Assembly (NCBI GenBank): GCA_037445245.1
Contig: JBBIKU010000038.1
Location: 1-16,166, forward strand
Length of the DNA: 16,166 nt
Reading direction: 5' to 3'
From: JBBIKU01 sp037445245
Lineage (GTDB): Bacteria > Chloroflexota > Anaerolineae > Anaerolineales > Anaerolineaceae
The notes below the pieces were generated by a model. That model ran no database searches and was not told the origin of the DNA. It was given only the letters and a program-made list of their open reading frames with translations. This document shows, one piece after another, positions 6,731-14,703 of this stretch. Each line of letters opens with the position of its first letter. Positions within the stretch are counted from its first letter, which is position 1. Made by a program: the position numbers and the translations under genes.

Positions 6731-6781
6731 AAAAAGAATGCGTAACCCATTAAGTCAAATTGACCGGTAGGTTACGCATTC
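6731..6781 (-). terminator. Strong hairpin with T-tract between gap and pgk (terminator/attenuator)
   Basis: On the minus strand a 12-bp perfect stem, GAATGCGTAACC/GGTTACGCATTC, with a 22-base loop is followed at once by TTTTT and then GCCCC. One G-U and one A-U pair can extend the stem inward. It lies 38 bases after the gap stop and ends 22 bases before the pgk start, so it separates two genes of one pathway. It probably lets only part of gap transcription enter pgk. Confidence 0.8.
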
Positions 6782-6818
6782 GGATCGTTTTTCCTTCCTG
6801 TTACATGGCTGTTACGGT

Positions 6819-7856
<1,038 letters not shown>

Positions 7857-7885
7857 GATTGTTCCTCCATGATGAGATTGTTCCA

Positions 7886-7913
7886 ATTTTACCATGTCTA
7901 GACATGGATTCAA
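7886..7913 (-). promoter_or_regulatory. gap promoter with a 16-bp palindromic operator as its spacer
   Basis: On the minus strand TTGAAT (-35, 7913 to 7908) and TAAAAT (-10, 7891 to 7886) flank CCATGTCTAGACATGG (7892-7907). This is a perfect 16-bp palindrome that fills the spacer exactly. The predicted start is near 7879, giving a leader of about 23 bases with GGAGGAA. Position and symmetry are those of a repressor operator; the regulator is unknown. Confidence 0.65.
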
Positions 7914-7918
7914 TTCGA

Positions 7919-9271
7919 TTAGAGCGTGATTTCGTCCCTGTTGATCAAAGGACCGGTGCGTTCGTAATACAGGTCCATGATCGTTTCTGCCAGTCTGGCT
8001 GAATTATGCCGGGTGGGATTTTCTGTGTCCCCCAAGTCGGCGAAATAAACCGGGTATTCCTGATCCAGATCGGGTTCAGGACGGATCCAGTCGGTGCCGC
8101 GCGGCAGGGTGTAGGTGTCGAAAGCGCGATTGCAGAGGATCAGATCGAACAAATGGCTGCCGAGATGTTTTTCCAGGGCACGCACGTGGTCACCACAATT
8201 GAAACCGTCGGTTTCACCGGGCTGGCTGGCGATGTTGCAGATCATGAATTTCAACGCTTTGCTGGCTCGCAGGGCATCTGCCAGGTCGGGCACCAGCAGA
8301 TTGGGCAAGATGCTGGTAAACAGGCTGCCGGGACCGACGAGAATCAGGTCGGCGGTGAGAATCGCCTGCAGGGCGGGCGGGAAAGCGAGCGGATTGTTGG
8401 GTTCCAGCCACACCTGGCTGATCTTTCCGGCGGCTTTGGGAATCTGGCTCTCGCCTTTGACCACCACGTTGCCAGCCTGATTGGGGAGATGGATTTCAGC
8501 CACCAGGCGCACATTATGCAGCGTGGCGGGTAGCACCCTCCCTTGCACCGCCAGTACTCGCCCTGATTCGGCGACGGCGTCTTCGAAACAGCCGGTGATC
8601 TCGGTCAGGGCGGTGATGAGCAGGTTACCCAGGTTGTGACCGTTGAGCCCGGCAACGCTTGAAAAGCGGTATTGAAACAGTTGGGAAAGCAACGCCTCGT
8701 CGCTGGAAAGGGCAGAAAGGCAGTTGCGGATGTCTCCCGGTGGCAGGATGCCGATCTGCTTGCGCAGTTCGCCGGAAGAACCGCCGTCATCGGCAACGGT
8801 GACAATGGCGGTCAGGTTATGGGTGTGGTGTTTAAGCCCGCGCAGCAGGGAAGCCAGCCCATTACCACCACCAAGGGCAACGATGCGCGGTCCCCGCTCT
8901 CGACGGCGGTAGGTGGAGACGGTTTCGATGATGTGTTTACCTGGGCGGGAGAAAGGTGCCAACAGGGCGCGGCTCAATCCCCACGCCCCCAGCACGATCA
9001 GTCCACCGCCAATGGCACCAAAGATCAGGGCGCGCAGAGTGCGGTCGAGGAATCGCAGCGAGAGGGTGGAGAGGATCGGAAGCCACCACGTCTCGGGAGC
9101 GGTGCGGTAAACGTCCAGGATCAGGACAGCAATGCCAATGCCCAGCAAGGTGGTACCCGCCAGGATCAGCCCCAGCCAGCGTTTCACCCCGATGCCGGGG
9201 AGCAGCCAGCGGCTTTCTCTGCGAATGCGTTGTTTGAGCTGGTAAAAAGAACCACCCGGTCGTCTGTTCAT
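7919..9271 (-). CDS. yvcK: YvcK/CofD-like UDP-sugar-binding protein with N-terminal membrane helices
   Basis: The protein has 450 residues. The N-terminal part has two hydrophobic segments (about 31-52 and 79-100) consistent with a membrane anchor. The C-terminal ~320 residues are the YvcK/CofD-like (UPF0052) domain: ALGGGNGLASLLRGLK near 132-147, TVADDGGSSGELR, LPPGDIRNCL, GHNLGNLL and VGPGSLFTSILPNLLV. In Firmicutes and actinobacteria YvcK homologues bind UDP-GlcNAc and are needed for growth on gluconeogenic carbon sources and for cell-wall homeostasis. They lack the proven transferase activity of CofD. The start ATG has no Shine-Dalgarno and lies only about 3 bases from the predicted transcription start. 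Its neighbour here is gap rather than the rapZ/whiA genes known from Firmicutes, which fits a role at the glycolysis/cell-wall branch. The precise function is inferred. Confidence 0.9.
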   Translation of the reverse strand: MNRRPGGSFYQLKQRIRRESRWLLPGIGVKRWLGLILAGTTLLGIGIAVLILDVYRTAPETWWLPILSTLSLRFLDRTLRALIFGAIGGGLIVLGAWGLSRALLAPFSRPGKHIIETVSTYRRRERGPRIVALGGGNGLASLLRGLKHHTHNLTAIVTVADDGGSSGELRKQIGILPPGDIRNCLSALSSDEALLSQLFQYRFSSVAGLNGHNLGNLLITALTEITGCFEDAVAESGRVLAVQGRVLPATLHNVRLVAEIHLPNQAGNVVVKGESQIPKAAGKISQVWLEPNNPLAFPPALQAILTADLILVGPGSLFTSILPNLLVPDLADALRASKALKFMICNIASQPGETDGFNCGDHVRALEKHLGSHLFDLILCNRAFDTYTLPRGTDWIRPEPDLDQEYPVYFADLGDTENPTRHNSARLAETIMDLYYERTGPLINRDEITL

Positions 9272-9280
9272 GCGAATGGA

Positions 9281-9309
9281 ATCATAGCAGTGAATCTGCC
9301 GTCCGTCAA
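9281..9309 (-). promoter_or_regulatory. yvcK promoter, probably yielding a leaderless mRNA
   Basis: On the minus strand TTGACG (9309 to 9304) and TATGAT (9286 to 9281) are 17 bases apart and each matches 5 of 6 consensus bases. TGC before the -10 gives an extended -10. The expected start near 9274 leaves at most about 3 bases before the ATG at 9271. Confidence 0.7.
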
Positions 9310-9363
9310 CGATTCGATGTGCTTACCGTTATTTGTTTGCGGCTCGATTGAGGGGGAGTAGAC

Positions 9364-9372
9364 TGGTATAAT
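9364..9372 (+). promoter_or_regulatory. Extended -10 promoter of mutL
   Basis: TGGTATAAT is an exact TGnTATAAT element, 18 bases before the mutL GTG. No good -35 is present at 16-18 bases (TTGAGG at 9348 is only 13 away). The predicted start is near 9379, just at the GGAGAG ribosome-binding site, so the leader is very short. Confidence 0.6.
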
Positions 9373-9390
9373 CTGCCGCGGAGAGCCGGC

Positions 9391-11151
9391 GTGAAAATTC
9401 AAATACTTCCAGAATCGGTAGCTTCACAAATCGCCGCCGGCGAGGTGGTCGAACGACCGGCGTCGGTTGTGAAGGAATTAGTCGAAAACGCCCTGGATGC
9501 AGGTGCCACACATATCACGGTGCGGGTGGAACAAGCCGGAAAACGCTTGATCGAGGTCGGCGACGACGGAAGCGGTATCGCCGTGGATGATCTGCCGCTG
9601 GCGGTGGCACGGCATGCCACTTCCAAACTGCGAACGTCGGAAGATCTGTTTCGAATCAAGAGCTTGGGGTTTCGCGGCGAAGCGCTGGCTTCGATTGCCT
9701 CGGTCAGCCGGTTAACGCTGACCTCGCGTCTGGCAGCGGCGGGGCGCGGCGGTGTCTTACGGGTTTCAGGTGGCGTGAGCGGGGAAGTTGAGCCTATCGG
9801 CGCGCCGCCCGGTACGGTGGTGCAAGTGGAAAACCTGTTTTACAATGTTCCGGCGCGACGAGGCTTTTTGAAAACGGACGTGACCGAACGGCGGCAAATG
9901 GATGCTCTGGTCACCCGCTACGCCCTCGCCTACCCCCGGGTGCGGTTTCAACTCTACCACGATGGAAAAAGTCACCTCCACACCAGCGGCAACGGCGAGC
10001 GGAGGGAAGTTCTCGCCGGCTTATACGGTGTGGAAGTGGCGAAACAGATGCTCGAAGTCTCGTTCGAGGAAGACGGGAGGACGATTCATGGCTTCATCAG
10101 CCCGCTGACACTGACCCGTTCCAACCGGCGCGAAGTAACCTTCTTTGTCAATGGTCGCTGGGTGCAGGATGCGGCGCTGGTATCGGCTTTACTTCGGGCG
10201 TACCGCAATTTGCTGATGGTGGGGCGTTTTCCGCTGGCGGTTTTGTTTCTCGAACTTGAAGCGGAGCAGGTGGATGTGAACGTTCATCCGGCGAAAGCCG
10301 AAGTGCGTTTTCGCCAGCCGGAGCAGATTTTTCACTTTGTGCAGCGGGCGGTGCGACGGGGGTTGATGGTTTATTCCTCGTTGCCGCAGGTTAGCTTCCC
10401 TTCCTGGCACTCAAAAACGGCGCCGCCCACTGAGGTCGAGCGCCGGCGCCCTATTGACCCTGGCTGGGAGATGGCAGCCGTCGCCGGCAGCGATCAACCC
10501 CGTGCTGCTGGTGTTGAATCAGAAACAGACCTTCAGCCAACCCAGCCCCTGGTCATGCCATCTAGAGCGCTGCCTTTGTTGCGCCTGATCGGGCAGGTGG
10601 GCGCCACCTATCTGGTGGCAGAAGGTCCGGACGGGTTGTACCTGATCGATCAGCATGCTGCCCATGAAAGGGTGCTCTTTGAACGTTTTTTAAACCAGTG
10701 CGCCGCCGGGGTGGCATTACAAACACTGTTGCAGCCGGAAGTACTTCAATTATCAGCGGCGGATGCACTGCGCTTCGAAGAATTGTTGCCATTGCTCAAC
10801 CGGATTGGCTTTCAGGTCGAGCCTTTTGGGGCTGGCGCCTTTCAGGTACGGGCGGTGCCAGCGTGGATGGACGCATCGAAGGCGTTGATGGCGACGCGCT
10901 CGCTGATCGAGGCGTTCGAGGAAGACGAGTTACTTTTTGAGACCCAACAGGAGACGCGCCTGGTGGCGCGCATTTGCAAGCGTGCTGCAATTAAAGGCGG
11001 ACAAACGCTCTCCGTTGAAGAGCAAAGCGGCTTGCTGCGTGATCTGGAAGCTTGTGAGTCTCCCCGCACCTGTCCGCACGGTCGCCCAACTATGATCCAT
11101 CTTTCGGTGGACGTGCTCGAACGCCAGTTCGGGCGGCGCGGCAGCCGTTAG
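9391..11151 (+). CDS. mutL: DNA mismatch repair protein MutL, endonuclease type
   Basis: The protein has 586 residues, starting at GTG 9391 with GGAGAG upstream. The N-terminal GHL ATPase motifs are intact: ELVENALDAGA (Glu29, Asn33), DDGSGI and GFRGEALASI. A transducer domain continues to about 330, with VDVNVHPAKAEVRF. A low-complexity linker follows (about 340-395), then the C-terminal dimerisation/endonuclease domain. The metal-binding nuclease motif DQHAAHERVLFE (420-431) fits DQHA(X)2E(X)4E, and CPHGRP (561-566) and the CKRAAIKGG segment are also present. The protein therefore probably nicks DNA itself, as in MutH-independent mismatch repair. No mutS is adjacent. It is divergent from yvcK, and its stop overlaps the convergent sirtuin stop by 4 bases. 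Confidence 0.97.
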   Translation: MKIQILPESVASQIAAGEVVERPASVVKELVENALDAGATHITVRVEQAGKRLIEVGDDGSGIAVDDLPLAVARHATSKLRTSEDLFRIKSLGFRGEALASIASVSRLTLTSRLAAAGRGGVLRVSGGVSGEVEPIGAPPGTVVQVENLFYNVPARRGFLKTDVTERRQMDALVTRYALAYPRVRFQLYHDGKSHLHTSGNGERREVLAGLYGVEVAKQMLEVSFEEDGRTIHGFISPLTLTRSNRREVTFFVNGRWVQDAALVSALLRAYRNLLMVGRFPLAVLFLELEAEQVDVNVHPAKAEVRFRQPEQIFHFVQRAVRRGLMVYSSLPQVSFPSWHSKTAPPTEVERRRPIDPGWEMAAVAGSDQPRAAGVESETDLQPTQPLVMPSRALPLLRLIGQVGATYLVAEGPDGLYLIDQHAAHERVLFERFLNQCAAGVALQTLLQPEVLQLSAADALRFEELLPLLNRIGFQVEPFGAGAFQVRAVPAWMDASKALMATRSLIEAFEEDELLFETQQETRLVARICKRAAIKGGQTLSVEEQSGLLRDLEACESPRTCPHGRPTMIHLSVDVLERQFGRRGSR

Positions 11152-11930
11152 GCGGGCTTGTTTTTGATCCGCTTTACAATTTCGGGCAGTGCCACTGCCA
11201 CATCCAGGGGGAGGAGCAGTTCGGCGTGCCGGTCGAGATAGGTTGGGGTCAGGTTGTTGATGATCAGCCTGGCGTTATTTTCGAGCGCAAATACCGGCAA
11301 GTGGTTGGCGGGCGCAACCTCCAGCGAGGAGCCTGCCACCACAACGACATCGGCGCGTTCGCAATGCTGCTGGGCTTCCGTCCACGCCGTTAACGGCAAC
11401 ATTTCCTCAAAAAGGACGATATCCGGTTTCAGTAGTCTGCCGCAGCGCGGACAGGCGGGCATCTCTGCTTGTTCAAGGAACGCCTGCCGGTACTGCTCGG
11501 AAGGGTAGCAGCGTTTGCAAGATAAGCACGAGAGGTTGACCATCGAACCGTGCACTTCGATCACATTTTTAGAACCCCCCTGCTGATGAAGACCATCGAT
11601 ATTCTGGGTGATGATGGCTTTGAGAATGCCCATCTCTTCCAGCGTTGCCAGGGCGATGTGCGCCGGGTTGGGTCGGGCGCCGTCGATCTGAGCGGCAATG
11701 GGGCGAAGCCAGTTAAAAAATGTTTCGGGACGATGGCGGAATGCCGACAATGAAGCGACCCGCATCGGGTCATTCTTTGTCCACAAACCGGTGTCCTGCG
11801 ACCGGAAATCTGCGATCCCGGAAGGGGTGGAAATTCCGGCGCCGGTTATCGCCACGGCATGGTGCGCCTGCTTCAATAAGTGACTGGCATACTGGAGGGC
11901 GTTTTGCAGCTCACCATCAAGATCCATCAT
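11148..11930 (-). CDS. Sir2-family NAD-dependent protein deacylase
   Basis: The protein has 260 residues. The NAD-binding motifs GAGIS (30-34) and GIADFR (38-43) are present, as are TQNIDGLH (108-115) and the catalytic His127 in EVHG. A zinc ribbon is formed by Cys135, Cys138, Cys160 and Cys163, and GSSLEVAPA follows it. All catalytic and zinc ligands are therefore intact. Residues Ala40 and Arg57/Ser60 do not help to decide between deacetylase and desuccinylase classes with certainty. The enzyme removes acyl groups from lysine using NAD, giving O-acyl-ADP-ribose and nicotinamide. Its ATG overlaps the stop of the upstream receiver/CpaE-like gene as ATGA, so translation is probably coupled. 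The 3' end overlaps the convergent mutL by 4 bases. Confidence 0.93.
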   Translation of the reverse strand: MMDLDGELQNALQYASHLLKQAHHAVAITGAGISTPSGIADFRSQDTGLWTKNDPMRVASLSAFRHRPETFFNWLRPIAAQIDGARPNPAHIALATLEEMGILKAIITQNIDGLHQQGGSKNVIEVHGSMVNLSCLSCKRCYPSEQYRQAFLEQAEMPACPRCGRLLKPDIVLFEEMLPLTAWTEAQQHCERADVVVVAGSSLEVAPANHLPVFALENNARLIINNLTPTYLDRHAELLLPLDVAVALPEIVKRIKNKPA

Positions 11931-13072
11931 TTGGGAATGCGTTCTGAGATCATGGTTGCAAAGCGTTCGAATTGCTGTGTGATCAGGCTCTGCGGTTGCA
12001 CTTGAATCAGCGGAATGGAGTGTAGACCGGACTGGTAAGCCATTTCTGGGGAGGGCGGGATGACCACAGCGATGGGACGCTCGATGGCTTCTTCCATTTG
12101 CAGGGCTGAAAGCTGCAAGTCGGCGCGGGAGCGGTTGATGGCAACCACGGTGAGCAGTTTGTGTTTGCCGATGCCGAAGGAAGTCAGTTCATCGATGCGC
12201 TGTTTGGTTCGCTTCATCGTTCCGGGGTAGGGTTCGGTGACCAGGATCACTTCATTGCATTCATAGAAAATGTTTTCCGGATTGGGGAGGAGATCGGCAC
12301 CGAGATCCAGAAGGACGAGGTCAGCCAGGCAGGGCAAAATATTAACAATTTCCCTCATTTGGGCAGTGGCATCGACCAGTTCGAGATCTTTAATCTGGTT
12401 TGACGCCAGCAAAAGGCGCACCCCGAAATTTGTGCGCACCAGTTCCTGTTCAATGACCCCGATTGTGATTTGGTTGGTTTTGAGGGTTAATAGCTTATTC
12501 AGACTGTCGACGGGAGACAAGCACAGGTCATTGACCCAACTACCCCGACCCGGGCGCAGCTCGGCTGCGATGACTTCCTGTCGTGTTTGTGCCTGAAAGG
12601 CAATTGCCAGGTTGATGGTGAGGGTAGAGGCGCCCAGACCGCCGCGTGGCGCAACGACTGCGATTTGATAACCTCGGTCACATTTTTCTTCGGCTTGTTG
12701 CTTGCTGCGGGCGATCAACGCCCCGACACGGGCAACCAATTCAGCCGGGTGTATGGGCTTGGTGAGGTACTCGTCCACGCCGGATTCGTAACCGGCAACC
12801 TTATCCTCCACCCGTGATTTGGCAGTGAACATCAGAATTGGAATATCCGTGGTTCTGGCATTCTTGCGGATATGATGGGTTACCTGAAAACCGTCCATAT
12901 CCGGCATCATGACATCCAGGATAATCAGATCGGGGTTTTCGCTTTCGGCTGAAGTGAGCGCCTTTTCGCCGCTGCTGACCGAGACAGTCTGGTAACCCTG
13001 TCGCTTTAATATCATCTCGATCAAACGCAGCGTTTCGAGGTCGTCGTCGACAATTAACACTTTTCCTGTCAT
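11927..13072 (-). CDS. Receiver domain fused to CpaE/MinD-like P-loop ATPase
   Basis: The protein has 381 residues from ATG 13072; an in-frame TTG at 13093 is possible but has no ribosome-binding site. Residues 1-122 are a two-component receiver: acidic pocket Asp9/Asp10, phospho-acceptor Asp53 in LDVMMPDMDG, Thr83 and Lys105 in TKP. Residues ~133-381 resemble the CpaE branch of ParA/MinD ATPases. The P-loop reads APRGGLGASTL, with Arg143 and Ala148 in place of the two Walker lysines, a change common in CpaE-type proteins. A Walker B-like VLLDLGADL follows. CpaE proteins localise or drive Flp/Tad pilus machinery, but no tad gene is nearby, so that role is not supported here. A sirtuin gene is coupled downstream. 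The dedicated histidine kinase is not in the window. Confidence 0.88.
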   Translation of the reverse strand: MTGKVLIVDDDLETLRLIEMILKRQGYQTVSVSSGEKALTSAESENPDLIILDVMMPDMDGFQVTHHIRKNARTTDIPILMFTAKSRVEDKVAGYESGVDEYLTKPIHPAELVARVGALIARSKQQAEEKCDRGYQIAVVAPRGGLGASTLTINLAIAFQAQTRQEVIAAELRPGRGSWVNDLCLSPVDSLNKLLTLKTNQITIGVIEQELVRTNFGVRLLLASNQIKDLELVDATAQMREIVNILPCLADLVLLDLGADLLPNPENIFYECNEVILVTEPYPGTMKRTKQRIDELTSFGIGKHKLLTVVAINRSRADLQLSALQMEEAIERPIAVVIPPSPEMAYQSGLHSIPLIQVQPQSLITQQFERFATMISERIPK

Positions 13073-13110
13073 AGATACCCCAACCCTGATCAAGATTTAT
13101 CCCTAAAGAA

Positions 13111-13139
13111 AGTCTAGCATAAACGTACCTTGGCAACAA
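13111..13139 (-). promoter_or_regulatory. Probable promoter of the receiver/CpaE-like and sirtuin genes
   Basis: On the minus strand TTGTTG (13139 to 13134) and TAGACT (13116 to 13111) are 17 bases apart, and TGC directly before the -10 gives an extended -10. The hexamers match the consensus weakly (3/6 and 4/6). The predicted start is near 13104. Confidence 0.45.
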
Positions 13140-13204
13140 GCATTTTATCAGCTTTTTTGGCTGGCGGCAGCGAGATTTTGAAAACAGTGCCTGCCTGGAT
13201 GCCT

Positions 13205-13210
13205 TATAAT
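13205..13210 (+). promoter_or_regulatory. -10 box of tilS
   Basis: A perfect TATAAT lies 32 bases before the tilS ATG. A TTGAAA element (13178-13183) is 21 bases upstream, longer than usual, so the -35 is uncertain. The predicted start is near 13217, just ahead of AAGGAG at 13226-13231. Confidence 0.5.
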
Positions 13211-13242
13211 GGATTCGAGATCATGAAGGAGAGCGAGACTTG

Positions 13243-14670
13243 ATGCAACTCGATGATCTGGCGTTGATTTTGGAACGGGAATGTGGATTGGATCCCCGCC
13301 GAAAAGTGGTGGTAGGCGTATCAGGCGGAGCTGACAGCCTGTGTCTGCTGGATGTGTTGCGCCGCCTGGGGTACCCTATGTTGGTGGCGCATCTGGATCA
13401 CCGCTTACGAGCGGAGTCGGGCTCGGATGCGGATCGAGTGGAGCGGCTGGTGAGGGAATTGGGAGTCGCCTTTGTGCGCGGTGAGGCGGACGTGAACGAT
13501 CTGGCTATCCGGCGGCGACTCTCAATCGAAGAAGCGGCGCGCATGGCGCGCTATGAATTTCTGTTCAAGCAAGCCCGGGCGTGCGATGCCCTGGCTGTGG
13601 TGGTTGGTCACACGGCGGATGACCAGGTGGAAACCGTGCTGATGCACTTGCTGCGTGGCGCCGGTCTTTCCGGTTTGAAAGGCATGCGTTATTCCAGTAT
13701 TCTGCCAGGCTGGGACGCTTCGATCCCGTTGGTGCGCCCACTGCTGGGAGTGTGGCGGGAAGAGACGGCAGCCTATTGCGTCGAGCACGGCTTGCAGGTG
13801 CTTGAGGATGCCACCAATCGTGACACGACCCTGTTCCGCAACCGTTTACGGCATGCGTTGATCCCCTATCTGAAGCAGTACAATCCAAAAATCAAACAAG
13901 CCGTGTGGCGGAGCGCCAACACGCTGGCTTTCGATCATGAAGTGCTGGAAGCTCTGACCGATTCTGCCTGGGAAACCTGTGTACTGGATGAAGAAAGAAC
14001 CTATGTGATTCTCTCACGCCCCCAATTTTTGGGTTGCCGGGCGGGTCTACGTCGCCGCCTTGTGCGCAGGGCGCTGGCGCGTCTGCGTCCGGGGTTGCGC
14101 GATATCGATTATCAGGCGGTCGAGCGAGCGATCCAATTTGCAGGGCAACCATCGCGCAGCCTGACTTGCGACTTAATCGGCAGTGTTTCACTGGCGCTCG
14201 ATCAGGATCGTTTGATCTTTTCAACCGAGGGGGCAAAGATCGAGGTGACCGAGTTCCCTCAGATGCCGCTAAGCGAGGCTTGGGTTTTACCCGTGCCGGG
14301 GAGTCTCCCGCTCCAATCGAGCTGGATGCTGGTAAGCCGCCTGTACGAGATCGGCGCTGTCGCGATGACTTATGATCAGCAACCAGACCGGAATAGCGCC
14401 TGGCTGGATGCAGACAAAATCGATTCGCCGTTGATCGTTCGCCCCCGGCGGGATGGCGACCGCTTCGAGCCGCTCGGCATGGACGGGCACTCGCTGAAAC
14501 TCTCGGATTTTTTTGTCAACGAGCGCGTGCCGCGTCTCGCTCGTCCCGGCTATCCCCTGGTTTGCCTGGGGGATAAAATATTGTGGATCCCTGGTTATCG
14601 CCAAGCACACGCGGCCCGGATAACCAGCGAGAGCCGTCGGGGGATGCAAATCAAGCTGTTCAGAGAATAG
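13243..14670 (+). CDS. tilS: tRNA(Ile)-lysidine synthase
   Basis: The protein has 475 residues from ATG 13243. A TTG directly before it (13240) has the better spacing to AAGGAG (8 versus 11 bases) and would add one residue, so the start is uncertain by one codon. The N-terminal PP-loop is VVGVSGGADSLCLLDVL (SGGADS at 27-32). HLDHRLR, EEAARMARYEFL, GHTADDQVET and RNRLRHALIPYL are TilS catalytic-domain motifs. The C-terminal substrate-recognition domain carries RPRRDGDRFEPLGM and KLSDFFVNERVPR. The enzyme attaches lysine to C34 of the CAU-anticodon tRNA-Ile, allowing AUA reading, and is essential in most bacteria. No hpt or ftsH neighbour is present, unlike Firmicutes. Its 3' end faces the recombinase-like gene with 33 bases between. 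Confidence 0.96.
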   Translation: MQLDDLALILERECGLDPRRKVVVGVSGGADSLCLLDVLRRLGYPMLVAHLDHRLRAESGSDADRVERLVRELGVAFVRGEADVNDLAIRRRLSIEEAARMARYEFLFKQARACDALAVVVGHTADDQVETVLMHLLRGAGLSGLKGMRYSSILPGWDASIPLVRPLLGVWREETAAYCVEHGLQVLEDATNRDTTLFRNRLRHALIPYLKQYNPKIKQAVWRSANTLAFDHEVLEALTDSAWETCVLDEERTYVILSRPQFLGCRAGLRRRLVRRALARLRPGLRDIDYQAVERAIQFAGQPSRSLTCDLIGSVSLALDQDRLIFSTEGAKIEVTEFPQMPLSEAWVLPVPGSLPLQSSWMLVSRLYEIGAVAMTYDQQPDRNSAWLDADKIDSPLIVRPRRDGDRFEPLGMDGHSLKLSDFFVNERVPRLARPGYPLVCLGDKILWIPGYRQAHAARITSESRRGMQIKLFRE

Positions 14671-14703
14671 ACTGGAATTTGGCGGTTAAAGGCGAAGAAT
14701 CAC

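Noticed and set aside
6710..6769. A pgk promoter using TTGACT in the hairpin loop as -35
   Set aside because: At 16-18 bases the -10 would be CTTTTT, TTTTTG or TTTTGC, which does not resemble TATAAT.
8672..9361. Open frame of 229 codons on the plus strand
   Set aside because: It is antisense to the N-terminal half of yvcK, with low-complexity Gln/Gly/Ala composition and no recognisable domain.
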